From the NCBI GenBank assembly GCA_016721725.1, contig JADKHN010000006.1, forward strand, positions 868,001 to 932,000: DNA of 64,000 nucleotides, read 5' to 3'. Positions within the stretch are counted from its first letter, which is position 1. Each line of letters begins with the position of its first letter. Under the pieces are notes generated by a model. The model saw nothing but the letters and a program-made list of their open reading frames with translations, was not told the origin of the DNA and made no database searches. Below, in pieces: positions 26,576-34,840 of this stretch. Made by a program: the position numbers and the translations under genes. The stretch is from Chitinophagaceae bacterium. Its GTDB lineage: Bacteria; Bacteroidota; Bacteroidia; Chitinophagales; Chitinophagaceae.

Positions 26576-26610
26576 AAAGCGGTATCCGGCAACGGGTATC
26601 GCTTTCTTTA
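26576..26610 (+). terminator. Rho-independent terminator of the beta-barrel gene
   Basis: AAAGCGGTATCC (26576-26587) pairs with GGGTATCGCTTT (26594-26605) with two G-T wobbles around the loop GGCAAC, followed by a T-rich run. Confidence 0.65.
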
Positions 26611-26630
26611 TTTTGGAAATTGATTTTCCT

Positions 26631-26638
26631 TAAATTTG
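26631..26638 (+). promoter_or_regulatory. Bacteroidota-type -7 box for the YebC gene
   Basis: TAAATTTG is an exact TAnnTTTG match 37 bases before the start codon. A TTG at 26613-26615 lies 15 bases upstream, shorter than usual. Confidence 0.5.
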
Positions 26639-26675
26639 CACCCCATCCTGCCCTAAGCGGGATGATCCAATCTAT

Positions 26676-27386
26676 ATGGGAAGAATATTTGAAGTAAGAA
26701 AAAGCGCCATGTTCGCCCGCTGGGACAAAATGGCCAAGAATTTCACCCGGATCGGCAAAGAGATCGCCATCGCCGTTAAGGCGGCCGGCCCCGACCCGGA
26801 CAACAACCCCGCCCTGAGAAGGTGTTACCTCAACGCCAAGGCCTGTAATATGCCGAAGGACCGGGTGGAAGCCGCCATTAAAAGGGCGATGGGCAAGGAT
26901 ACCAGCAGTTATGAGGAGATCATGTATGAAGGATATGCCCCTCATGGGATCGCTGTCCTGGTGGAGACCGCAACGGATAATCCTACCCGGACCGTCGCCA
27001 ATGTACGGATGCATTTCACCAAAGGACAGGGCTCACTGGGTACCAGCGGAAGCGTGGCATTTGGTTTCAAGCACATGAGTGAATTCAAGATCAAAAGCGA
27101 AGGGATCAACATAGATGAACTGGAACTGGAACTGATCGATTTCGGACTGGAAGAGATCGGCGAAGACGCGGAAGGGAACGTGATCATCCGTACCGCATTC
27201 AATGAATACGGCAATATGAGCAAGGCGCTGGAAGAAAAGAAGATCGAAGTGATCAGCGCCGAACTGACCTGGATCCCGTCGAATACCGTTGAACTGAACG
27301 AAGACCAGGCCAATGAGGTGTTAAAACTGGTGGACAACCTGGAACAGGATGACGACGTGCAGAAAGTCTATCACAACCTGAAATAA
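26676..27386 (+). CDS. YebC/PmpR family protein
   Basis: A 236-residue protein of the YebC family, with MGRIFEVRKSAMFARWDKMAK at the start (the usual AGHSKWxxIKHKK region in its Bacteroidota variant), GKDTSSYEEIMYEGYAPHGIA and TDNPTRTVANVR in the middle. YebC proteins were annotated as DNA-binding regulators; recent work links them to translation of proline stretches. It is preceded by its own promoter and followed by a terminator, so it is a single-gene unit. The chosen start gives the normal family length. Confidence 0.93.
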   Translation: MGRIFEVRKSAMFARWDKMAKNFTRIGKEIAIAVKAAGPDPDNNPALRRCYLNAKACNMPKDRVEAAIKRAMGKDTSSYEEIMYEGYAPHGIAVLVETATDNPTRTVANVRMHFTKGQGSLGTSGSVAFGFKHMSEFKIKSEGINIDELELELIDFGLEEIGEDAEGNVIIRTAFNEYGNMSKALEEKKIEVISAELTWIPSNTVELNEDQANEVLKLVDNLEQDDDVQKVYHNLK

Positions 27387-27392
27387 CCAGAG

Positions 27393-27415
27393 GCCGCTGA
27401 ACCAGCGGCTTTTTT
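27393..27415 (+). terminator. Terminator of the YebC gene
   Basis: GCCGCT (27393-27398) and AGCGGC (27404-27409) form a stem with a 5-base loop, followed at once by a run of six T. It overlaps the start of the region read by the convergent PhzF gene. Confidence 0.8.
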
Positions 27416-27417
27416 AT

Positions 27418-28197
27418 TTAAAAGAATATCTCTCCTTTCATATAGAACGCCCCTTTCCCTTTCATGATCACGCGGTTGCCTTTCAGTTCGCACCAGATCT
27501 CACCACCCCGGGCCGACAATTGTTTCGCATACATTTTGGTTTTACCCAGTTTTTCACTCCAGAAGGGGATCAGTTGGGAATGGGAGGACCCGGTCACCGG
27601 ATCTTCCGGGATTCCGCAGTTAGGCGCAAAAAAACGGGAAACAAAATCACAGTGCTTACCCGGTGCCGTAATAATGATCCCAATAACGTCGATCTTATTC
27701 AGCAGGGTAAAATCAGGCCTTACATTCAATACGTCCTGTTCGGTTTCCAGTTCTACGATATAATCGCGTTTCTTATAGACGCCCGCATGGGTCGCGATTT
27801 TTAAGCCGGAGATCAATTCATCCGGGTATTCGGTCAATCTTTCCGGCATCCAGGATGGAAAGTCGAGGCAGAGTAATTCACCCTCCCGGCAAACCAGTAA
27901 TGGGCCGCTTTTGGATTGAAAACGGATCATGGGCTTGTCGTAACCCAGGAAATAATACAACACATAGGCAGCAGCCAGCGTTGCATGGCCACAGAGATCG
28001 ATCTCCAGTTCGGGAGTGAACCAACGGATGTGAAATCCATCATTCTCCGGTACGAAGAAAACGGTCTCTGCCAGGTTATTCTCGGCAGCGATCTGTTGCA
28101 TCAGACCTGTTTCGATCCATTTTTCCAGGGGGATCACGGCAGCCGGGTTGCCGCTGAAGACCTTGTCGGCGAAAGCGTCAATTTGGTATAGATTCAT
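27418..28197 (-). CDS. PhzF family isomerase-like protein
   Basis: A 259-residue protein starting MNLYQIDAFADKVFSGNPAAV, the PhzF signature, with LAETVFFV (catalytic Glu), the motif DLCGHATLAAAYVL and RFFAPNCGIPEDPVTGSSHSQLIPFW in the second half. The family has a diaminopimelate-epimerase fold; PhzF itself isomerises a phenazine precursor, while most members have unknown small-molecule substrates. No phenazine genes are near. It is slightly shorter than the usual 260-290 residues but complete. The E1 gene lies upstream on the same strand. Confidence 0.9.
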   Translation of the reverse strand: MNLYQIDAFADKVFSGNPAAVIPLEKWIETGLMQQIAAENNLAETVFFVPENDGFHIRWFTPELEIDLCGHATLAAAYVLYYFLGYDKPMIRFQSKSGPLLVCREGELLCLDFPSWMPERLTEYPDELISGLKIATHAGVYKKRDYIVELETEQDVLNVRPDFTLLNKIDVIGIIITAPGKHCDFVSRFFAPNCGIPEDPVTGSSHSQLIPFWSEKLGKTKMYAKQLSARGGEIWCELKGNRVIMKGKGAFYMKGEIFF

Positions 28198-28211
28198 AAA
28201 TTCAAAAGATT

Positions 28212-28264
28212 ATAAGTCAAAAGCAAAAAGTTCATGCAGTTTTAGTTTTTAACTTTTGACTTAT
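28212..28264. repeat. Inverted repeat between fused E1 and PhzF genes
   Basis: ATAAGTCAAAAG (28212-28223) and CTTTTGACTTAT (28253-28264) form a perfect 12-base inverted repeat around a 29-base loop; the right arm includes the E1 stop codon. It may end or process the E1 transcript. Its interior carries TTTTAGTTTTT, like the other AT-rich tracts. Confidence 0.55.
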
Positions 28265-30633
28265 TCACTCATCATTTCTTTCACCACCCTTACAACATCC
28301 TCCACATTCGGTTTGCAGAAATAATCACCGTCACTGCCATAACCCGGCCTGTGGGCCTTCGCGGTGATCGTTCTCGGAGACACGTCGAGGTATTTATATC
28401 CTCCCTGTTCTTCCATCACTTTATTGAACATGTATGCAGCGGCTCCTCCCGGCACGTCCTCATCTATGAACGCGATGCGACTGGTCTTCTTCAATGATTC
28501 CACGATCTGATGATGAATATCAAAAGGCAAGAGCGTTTGCACATCGACCACTTCGCAGCTGATGCCCGAATGCTCCAGTTGAGCTGCCACTTCCATGACG
28601 ATGCGCAGTGTGGAACCGTAGGTGACCAGGGTGATGTCGGATCCTTCCTTCACGATCTCGGGCACACCTAATGGCACCGTGAAGGCGAGCAGGTTGGAAG
28701 GCAGTTTTTCCTTTAGACGATAGCCATTCAGGCATTCGATGATCAGGCCGGGATCGTTGCTTTGTAAAAGGGTATTGTACATTCCGGCTGCCTGGACCAT
28801 ATTCCTGGGCACACAGACATACATGCCCCGAAGCGCATTGATGATCATGCCCATGGGCGATCCGCTGTGCCAGATGCCTTCAAGCCGGTGCCCGCGTGTA
28901 CGCACGATGAGTGGACAGCTTTGCTGCCCTGCCGTACGAAAATGAGTAGTGCATACATCGTCACTCAGGGGCTGAAGTCCGTAAAGCAGATAGTCGAGGT
29001 ATTGGATCTCCGCGATGGGCCTTAATCCCCGGAGGGCCAGCCCGATGCCCTGGCCGATGATCGTCAGTTCGCGGATACCGGTATCGAAAATGCGTTGCTT
29101 GCCATATTTTTCCTGTAAACCACTGAAGCCCTGGTTAACGTCCCCGATCTGTCCGAGGTCCTCACCAAAGGCGGTGACTTTGCTGTTGGTGGCAAACAGG
29201 TTGTCAAAATAATTATTCAGCACTTCGTAGCCATTCACTATTGGAGCATCCTCCTCATAATAGGCGTCGATCACGGGAACCTTCAGGGCCGATCTCGGCC
29301 CTTCATTATAGAGATAGGTATTATACAGTTTTGCGTTCTCTTTTTTCAAGGTTTCGTAATATGCCGTCACGGCACCGGATGAGGGGATCTCTGCAGCGAC
29401 CCGGGCCAGGGCCTTCATGATATCCCTGCGCATCGGTTCCCGGTTAGCCGCCAATTCATTCACGACCGGCTGTACCGAAGGATGGTCTGCGGCCAGCGGG
29501 CTGATCAGGTTGAGGGTTTTTTGCACTTCTTCCCGGATGGGATCGAGGTAATTTTCCCAGGCCCTTTGTTTACTTTCCTTTACAGATTGTACAGCATGGG
29601 CCTCGATATCGCTCAATTCACTTTCTTCAGCCAGCGCATTGGCCAGGATCCAGGCCCGCATTTGCTTCAATCCATCCCATTCCTTTTCCCAACTGAGCCT
29701 TTCCGGGGTCTTATACCGCTCATGGCTACCCGATGTGGAATGCCCCTGCGGTTGGGTGATCTCTTCAACATGGAAGATGGCCGGAATATGTGTTTCGCGA
29801 ATCCTCCGGATCGCCGGTTCAAGGACTTCGCACATCCCGGCATAATCCCAACCTTTCAATTTATAAATATCCAGGCCATTGGTGCCCTCGGATTTCTGGA
29901 ATCCTTTCAATACTTCCGAAATGGACCCCTTGGTGGTCTGGTATTCTTTGGGTACGGATATGCCATACCCATTATCCCAAACAAAAACGGCGAGCGGAAC
30001 CTGCAATACGCCAACCGCATTGATGGTCTCCCAAAAATGGCCTTCACTGGTGGAAGCGTCGCCGATAGTGCAAAAACAGACCTCATTGCCCTTCCGGCTC
30101 AAATGGCTGAATTCATGCAGGGCTTTATCACTCCTGAAAAGTTTAGAGGCGAAGGCCAGCCCGATGGCCCGGGGCATTTGTCCGCCCGTTGGGGCGATAT
30201 CCGCGCTTACATTCTTTCGTTCCGCCAGATTCAGCCAATCCCCGTTCTGGTCAACCAATGGCGTGCTGAAATGAGCGTTCATCTGCCGGCCGGCGCTGAA
30301 TGGATCGTGACGGACATCGGGATCCGCGTACAACTGGGCAAAGAACTGTTCCAGGGAAGCCAATCCGGAAGCGAACATAAAGGTCTGGTCGCGGTAATAA
30401 CCAGCCCTGAAATCACCCGGCTCAAAGAATTTGGCCATGGCGACCTGGGCGATCTCTTTGCCATCACCGAATATGCCGAATTTGGCCTTTCCGGTCAGCA
30501 CTTCCCGTCGCCCCAGAAGACTGGCTTCCCGGCTCTCACAGGCGATCCGGTAGTCCGTCAGCACTTCATTCCGGAAATGCTCGAAACTGAGTTTTTCCCG
30601 TTCCGCGGCATCACTGTTATTGGTTAGTTCCAT
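28261..30633 (-). CDS. Fused alpha/beta E1 subunit of a branched-chain-type 2-oxo acid dehydrogenase
   Basis: A 790-residue protein with E1-alpha (residues to about 370) followed by E1-beta (about 440-790). The TPP motif reads GDASTSEGHFWETINAVGV...WDNGYGISVP, with the terminal Asn of the GDG-x-N pattern. The beta half has FGEDLGQIGDVNQGFSGL and IAEIQYLDYLLYGLQPL. It decarboxylates a 2-oxo acid (branched-chain or related) and passes the acyl group to an E2 lipoyl enzyme. Fused E1 proteins of this kind are usual in Bacteroidota. E2 and E3 genes are not in the window. The phosphorylation-loop-type sequence HSTSGSHERY is retained in alpha. Confidence 0.92.
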   Translation of the reverse strand: MELTNNSDAAEREKLSFEHFRNEVLTDYRIACESREASLLGRREVLTGKAKFGIFGDGKEIAQVAMAKFFEPGDFRAGYYRDQTFMFASGLASLEQFFAQLYADPDVRHDPFSAGRQMNAHFSTPLVDQNGDWLNLAERKNVSADIAPTGGQMPRAIGLAFASKLFRSDKALHEFSHLSRKGNEVCFCTIGDASTSEGHFWETINAVGVLQVPLAVFVWDNGYGISVPKEYQTTKGSISEVLKGFQKSEGTNGLDIYKLKGWDYAGMCEVLEPAIRRIRETHIPAIFHVEEITQPQGHSTSGSHERYKTPERLSWEKEWDGLKQMRAWILANALAEESELSDIEAHAVQSVKESKQRAWENYLDPIREEVQKTLNLISPLAADHPSVQPVVNELAANREPMRRDIMKALARVAAEIPSSGAVTAYYETLKKENAKLYNTYLYNEGPRSALKVPVIDAYYEEDAPIVNGYEVLNNYFDNLFATNSKVTAFGEDLGQIGDVNQGFSGLQEKYGKQRIFDTGIRELTIIGQGIGLALRGLRPIAEIQYLDYLLYGLQPLSDDVCTTHFRTAGQQSCPLIVRTRGHRLEGIWHSGSPMGMIINALRGMYVCVPRNMVQAAGMYNTLLQSNDPGLIIECLNGYRLKEKLPSNLLAFTVPLGVPEIVKEGSDITLVTYGSTLRIVMEVAAQLEHSGISCEVVDVQTLLPFDIHHQIVESLKKTSRIAFIDEDVPGGAAAYMFNKVMEEQGGYKYLDVSPRTITAKAHRPGYGSDGDYFCKPNVEDVVRVVKEMMSE

Positions 30634-30705
30634 ATAGCTGATTGTGGCAGCAAAAGTATTAATTATAGCGGAGCTTTGTTAAAAATCTGCTAACGGACAG
30701 GCAAT

Positions 30706-30737
30706 TTGAAGCCAATTTAACCGTTTTGTTATCTTTG
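30706..30737 (+). promoter_or_regulatory. Promoter of the DUF1573 pair
   Basis: TTG at 30706-30708 and TATCTTTG at 30730-30737 are separated by 21 bases, an almost ideal Bacteroidota promoter. The start codon is 27 bases downstream. Confidence 0.7.
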
Positions 30738-30764
30738 GAATCATCAATAATTCAAATCGCCGCC

Positions 30765-31262
30765 ATGAAGAAAATAACCCTGTTCTTTTTCAGCATCACA
30801 GCAGCCCTTTTTTCCTTTGGACAAAATACCGGAATAACCACCGCATCAGGCTCCGCTGTAACTGTTTCACAGGCTACCGATTCCAAAGCGATCGCCCCTA
30901 ATGAGGACCTGCTGATCCTCAGGGAATCAGAATTTGATTTCGGCAAGATCCCCCAGGGAAAACCGGTTACTCATGTTTTTGATGTGATGAATAAAAGCAA
31001 GGATATCCTCAACATCAGCAATGTAGTGGCCAGTTGCGGATGTACTACTCCGGTATGGGATAAGGACAAACCCGTTGATCCCGGTAAAGGGACCCAGATA
31101 ACGGTCGGCTACAATGCCGCGGCAGAAGGCCCGTTCACCAAACAGATCACCATTACCTATAATGACGGGCAGTCTAAAATGATCACTATAAAGGGAGAGG
31201 TCTGGAAAACACCTTCAGCCTCCGCCCCGGAAAATAAGAACCTGAATGATTTAAAAAACTAA
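30765..31262 (+). CDS. DUF1573 exported protein (first of two)
   Basis: A 165-residue protein; the ATG at 30765 (MKKITLFFFSITAAL) gives a clean signal peptide, while a longer in-frame start would begin inside the promoter. After the leader comes one DUF1573 domain (residues about 55-150) with SEFDFGKIPQGKPVTHVFDV and ASCGCTTPVWDKDKPVDPG, the Cys-Gly-Cys motif being the family hallmark. The fold is ASH/MSP-like beta-sandwich; function is unknown. A paralogue follows 12 bases downstream. Confidence 0.9.
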   Translation: MKKITLFFFSITAALFSFGQNTGITTASGSAVTVSQATDSKAIAPNEDLLILRESEFDFGKIPQGKPVTHVFDVMNKSKDILNISNVVASCGCTTPVWDKDKPVDPGKGTQITVGYNAAAEGPFTKQITITYNDGQSKMITIKGEVWKTPSASAPENKNLNDLKN

Positions 31263-31274
31263 AAAACACACACC

Positions 31275-31790
31275 ATGAAGAAATTATTCTTATCCATTGC
31301 CATTATGACTTTTTCGGTCGCCTTATTTGCGCAGAAGAAGGTCTCCGATGTAGCTTCCTTTGAATCTGAATCCATCGACCAGGGAAAACTCAAACTGAAT
31401 GAACCCCGGGAAGTGAAGTTCATCGTTAAGAACATCAGCAGCGAACCCCTGGTCATTGAACAAGCCAACCCAACCTGTGGTTGCACCATGGGCGATTATA
31501 CCAAATCACCGATCGCTCCGGGTGAAAAAGGTTATATCACCGCCAAATACAATGCGGCTTCCGTAAGCCATTTCGAAAAACACCTGACCGTGAAATTCGC
31601 CGGAATTGATGAGCTGAAAAGCATTACCATCTCAGGCGATGTTTTAAGTCCGGAGGATTACGACAAATGGGTTGCTGAGAACCCGGTAAAAAAGGTAGAA
31701 GTGGCTCCTCAAACCGCTACTCCTTCCAATAATAAAACAAAGACCAAGACCAAGCAAAACGCTTCTGCGACATCAGCAAAAGGCAGCTAA
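31275..31790 (+). CDS. DUF1573 exported protein (second of two)
   Basis: A 171-residue protein with a signal peptide ending at FAQ, one DUF1573 domain (about residues 30-125) with REVKFIVKNISSEPLVIEQA and NPTCGCTMGDYTKSPIAPGEKG, and a low-complexity Thr/Lys/Asn/Ser tail. It is a diverged paralogue of the gene 12 bases upstream and shares its transcript, ending in a strong terminator. The two proteins may form a heteromeric envelope complex, but this is inference from the pairing only. Confidence 0.9.
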   Translation: MKKLFLSIAIMTFSVALFAQKKVSDVASFESESIDQGKLKLNEPREVKFIVKNISSEPLVIEQANPTCGCTMGDYTKSPIAPGEKGYITAKYNAASVSHFEKHLTVKFAGIDELKSITISGDVLSPEDYDKWVAENPVKKVEVAPQTATPSNNKTKTKTKQNASATSAKGS

Positions 31791-31813
31791 TCATTAAAAC
31801 AGAGATCATACTG

Positions 31814-31844
31814 GCCCCTGTAAACGGTTTACAGGGGCTTTTTT
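31814..31844 (+). terminator. Terminator of the DUF1573 pair
   Basis: GCCCCTGTAA (31814-31823) and TTACAGGGGC (31829-31838) form a perfect 10-base stem with a short loop, followed by a run of six T. Confidence 0.88.
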
Positions 31845-31976
31845 ATGTTTGCCAATTTCCCTGACCGCTTTCTTTTTTCCTCCCTTTTTTATCTGCGATT
31901 TCATACTAAAATACTCATGGCGGCGTTTAGTTAATGTCCTTTGAACTTTCAAGGGCTATCCAATAAATCCAATTCT

Positions 31977-33014
31977 ATGAAAAAAGGTTTACACAAGATC
32001 GTGTTGAGCCTGTTTATTATACAAACTGCTGTATCCCAGGGATTTGCCCAGGATATCCACTTTTCCCAATTCTTCGAGACCCCCCTATTGCGTAATCCAG
32101 CCCTGGCAGGTATCTTCAGTGGCGATATCCGGGTACAACTCGTTTACCGGAATCAATGGAACAGTGTGACCGTACCCTATCAGACCGGTTCTTTAAACGC
32201 GGAATATAAATTACCCATCGGAAGGGGCAATGATTACCTGACCATTGGCGGCCAGGTATTATACGACAAAGCGGGTTCCATTGCCCTGAGTTCCACCCAC
32301 TTGCTGCCAACCCTGAACTACCATAAATCACTCAGCAGTGAGCGAAATATGTACCTGTCGCTGGGGGCCATGGGCGGATTGGTACAACGCAGGATCGACC
32401 GGAGCAAGATCACCACGAATAACCAATATGATGGTACCGGCTATAATGGGACCCTGGCTGATGGGGAAAATCTCACCAAGACCTCCTACTCCTATTTCGA
32501 TGGCAGTGTGGGCATGAGTTTCAATACCCAACTGGGAGAGAATGAAGACAATAATATTTTTGTCGGTGCGGCATATCACCATTTTAATAAGGCCCCCAAG
32601 ATCTCATTTTACGGTAACCCGGCCAGCGAAATGACCCCCAAGTGGGTCGGTTCGGCCGGTGTCAGGATGGGATTGAATGAAAGCGCCTATTTTACCCTGC
32701 AGGCCGACTATTCCAAACAGGGACAATATTCGGAAGTGGTTGGCGGCGTCTTATACTCCCGCAAACTGGGTGATAGCGATGACCCGCGTTATATCATTCA
32801 TGGCGGGGCCTTCCTGAGATGGAAAGATGCGCTGATACCGGTTTTAAAACTGGAATTCAAACCCATTTCCATCGCCGCAAGCTATGATGCCAACATCTCT
32901 CAATTGAAAAGTGCCAGCAGTGGCCGGGGCGGTTTTGAATTCTCCCTGGTCTATCAGAAATATGTGAACCGGGAGAACAGCAGCAGTGAATCGGTCAGAT
33001 GCCCCAGATTTTAA
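31977..33014 (+). CDS. PorP/SprF family type IX secretion-associated membrane protein
   Basis: A 345-residue outer-membrane beta-barrel protein; the ATG at 31977 (MKKGLHKIVLSLF) starts the signal peptide. The mature N-terminus QDIHFSQFFETPLLRNPALAGIF is the PorP/SprF signature. SprF-type members help secrete or anchor large CHU_C-tailed adhesins; PorP itself is needed for type IX secretion. Unlike the second copy at 47778-48824, it has no large adhesin gene next to it. A strong terminator follows and the aquaporin gene is convergent. Confidence 0.92.
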   Translation: MKKGLHKIVLSLFIIQTAVSQGFAQDIHFSQFFETPLLRNPALAGIFSGDIRVQLVYRNQWNSVTVPYQTGSLNAEYKLPIGRGNDYLTIGGQVLYDKAGSIALSSTHLLPTLNYHKSLSSERNMYLSLGAMGGLVQRRIDRSKITTNNQYDGTGYNGTLADGENLTKTSYSYFDGSVGMSFNTQLGENEDNNIFVGAAYHHFNKAPKISFYGNPASEMTPKWVGSAGVRMGLNESAYFTLQADYSKQGQYSEVVGGVLYSRKLGDSDDPRYIIHGGAFLRWKDALIPVLKLEFKPISIAASYDANISQLKSASSGRGGFEFSLVYQKYVNRENSSSESVRCPRF

Positions 33015-33095
33015 ACAGTCAATTACAATCCTGATCTCAAAAGTCGCGACCTGACAATGAAAGATTTTTGTTTTTATGGATTGTTTGGATAACAA

Positions 33096-33128
33096 GAAAC
33101 CCCGCCTTTTGGTGGGGTTTCACTTTTT
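33096..33128. terminator. Terminator after the PorP/SprF gene
   Basis: GAAACCCCGCC (33096-33106) and GGTGGGGTTTC (33111-33121) form an 11-base stem with one G-T wobble and a TTTT loop, followed by a T-run. It lies between convergent genes. Confidence 0.85.
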
Positions 33129-33144
33129 TAAAATAATGCAGAAT

Positions 33145-33752
33145 CTATTTATCGTCCGGGTTGTTCAGGCTGAACACGATGGCTGCCAGGGCGCCGCCTC
33201 CCAGGTTACCCACCGCATACATCCATACCTGGTCCATGCAGAATGATTTCTGAATGCAAAGTCCGATCGCTACGGCCGGGTTATAGGCGCCACCGGAAAA
33301 TTTACCCAGTACAGAGGCCATGGCCAGAATGGTAGCGCCAATGGCCAATCCGTAAAAACTATTGCCGCTGGTCCCTTTGGCCGTGGCGACATTCAATACC
33401 ACATAGCATAAGGCAAATGTGCCGAGGAGTTCGGCAATGATCCCGCGGGTAATCCCATCCGTTGGGATCGCGCAGGTTCCGCCCCTTCTTCCTTGAAGAC
33501 ATACATCAGGAGCAAAGCCGCCCCGACAGCTGCTGCCACCTGAAATATCCAATACATCACCGCGTTCTTCAGGTCGATCTTGCCACGCATCCAAACGGCC
33601 ACCGTAATAGCCGGATTATAATGTCCGCCGGAGATATGACCGCCGGCATAGACCATGATCATCATGGCAAGCGAAGCGCCTACCGCTCCACCCAATGCGG
33701 CTCCCATCACCAGGAACAGGGTTCCGATAAATTCTGTTAAGTACTTATTCAT
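33145..33752 (-). pseudogene. Aquaporin (MIP family), interrupted by a frameshift
   Basis: Two overlapping frames together make one aquaporin of about 200 residues. The first (from ATG 33752) carries MNKYLTEFIGTLFLV and HYNPAITVAVWMRG, the first NPA box; the second ends at 33145 and carries ITRGIIAELLGTFALCYVVL and GGAYNPAVAIG, the second NPA box. The first frame stays family-like to about 33474, and the second becomes family-like from about 33462, so the change is near 33462-33487. A one-base loss fits, for example in the G-run complementary to 33482-33485. It could be a sequencing error or a true inactivation. No slippery heptamer suitable for programmed shifting was seen. Both halves otherwise look intact. 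Confidence 0.85.
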
Positions 33753-33868
33753 AATGAAGTGGTTTTGTTTGCTGATTTTTGTATCCTGTAATTAAACCAA
33801 AAGCACTCAATAACTGTTAACATTCTTTACACAGACGGACTTTCATCACCCTAAAATCAACTACTCCC

Positions 33869-34342
33869 ATGCCATTGACCGTTGGACAAACCGCTCCCGA
33901 TTTCAGTCTTTTTGATTCGGATAAAAACAAAACGACACTTAGCGAATTCCGGGGGCGTCCGGTTCTGCTCTTATTCTATCCCCAGGCTTTCACCGGTGTC
34001 TGCACAAAAGAATTGTGTGCCGTGCGGGATGATATGGCCCGTTATAACAGCCTGAACGCTATCGTCTTTGGCATATCCGTTGATTCCGTTTTCACCCTGA
34101 AGAAGTACAAAGAGGAGCAGCAATACAATTTTCCCCTGCTGAGCGATTTCAATAAAGAAGTATCCGCAGCATACGGCTCTTTGTATGACAACTGGATTCT
34201 GGATATGAGGGGAGTCAGCAAGCGTTCCGCTTTTCTGATCGATAAAGAAGGCGTGATCCGCTATGCCGAGGTACTGGAAAATGCCGGCGAGGTCCCGGAT
34301 TTTGGAAAAATAAACAGCATCCTGAGTCATTTGCCGCAATAA
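33869..34342 (+). CDS. Peroxiredoxin, BCP/AhpE-like
   Basis: A 157-residue thioredoxin-fold peroxidase. The active site is FTGVC45TKELC50, with T42 and the peroxidatic C45; C50 stands five residues on, as the resolving cysteine does in E. coli Bcp. It reduces hydroperoxides using thioredoxin or a similar donor. The gene stands alone between the convergently oriented aquaporin start side and the small sorting-tail gene. No signal peptide is present, so it acts in the cytoplasm. Confidence 0.92.
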   Translation: MPLTVGQTAPDFSLFDSDKNKTTLSEFRGRPVLLLFYPQAFTGVCTKELCAVRDDMARYNSLNAIVFGISVDSVFTLKKYKEEQQYNFPLLSDFNKEVSAAYGSLYDNWILDMRGVSKRSAFLIDKEGVIRYAEVLENAGEVPDFGKINSILSHLPQ

Positions 34343-34468
34343 AAAACTGTGCTTAAACATGGACCCGCACTACCATATATTACTATTTAATAACGTTTTA
34401 ACTGACGGATATCTAATCAGTTGGGAGGAATACTTGGTTATTTGAAAGAAATTACTATTTTTACTGTA

Positions 34469-34810
34469 TTGAATAAAACCATTTACATATTTATCTTTCT
34501 TATTGGGTTCGCAGTTACGTCTTTTGCACAGGCGAAGGTCACCTCTTCCGGTGATGCCACAGCAAAGTTCATTAAAGTGTATCCCATTCCCGCCACAACG
34601 GTGATCAATTTTGATTTCCAGCAGGGCTACGACAAATCATATACCTTCCAGATCTATAATTTTGTTGGCATCAAGGTCTTTGAAACAAAGACCACTTCTT
34701 CTCAGTTCAGTCTTTCCCTGGCGGAGTTTTTCCGCGGGATCTATTTTTACCGCTTGCTGGACAAGAATGGAAAGTTCATAGAATCTCAACGATTCCAGGT
34801 GGTCAAATGA
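34469..34810 (+). CDS. Small exported protein made almost only of a type IX sorting-tail domain
   Basis: A 113-residue protein if the TTG at 34469 is the start; this places a clean signal peptide (NKTIYIFIFLIGFAVTSFAQ) at the N-terminus. A TTG at 34421 would add 16 residues; no ATG is available. The remaining about 90 residues are a Por secretion/type A sorting domain: IKVYPIPATTVINFDF, IYNFVGIKVFET, FFRGIYFYRLLDKNGK and a final RFQVVK. There is no cargo domain. Such a protein would be exported and processed by the type IX system as a tail alone, or be a remnant of a larger protein. Upstream 127 bases hold no other frame. Confidence 0.7.
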   Translation: MNKTIYIFIFLIGFAVTSFAQAKVTSSGDATAKFIKVYPIPATTVINFDFQQGYDKSYTFQIYNFVGIKVFETKTTSSQFSLSLAEFFRGIYFYRLLDKNGKFIESQRFQVVK

Positions 34811-34840
34811 CCTGACTCTTTTTATCCCGGTTTATTTTTA

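Noticed and set aside
29482..30627. A 381-codon open frame on the plus strand inside the fused E1 gene
   Set aside because: It lies wholly antisense to a well-conserved enzyme, has no recognisable domain, and its frame is explained by codon use of the real gene.
33393..33594. Programmed frameshift in the aquaporin gene
   Set aside because: No slippery heptamer followed by a stable hairpin was seen in the overlap; a mutation or sequencing error is simpler.
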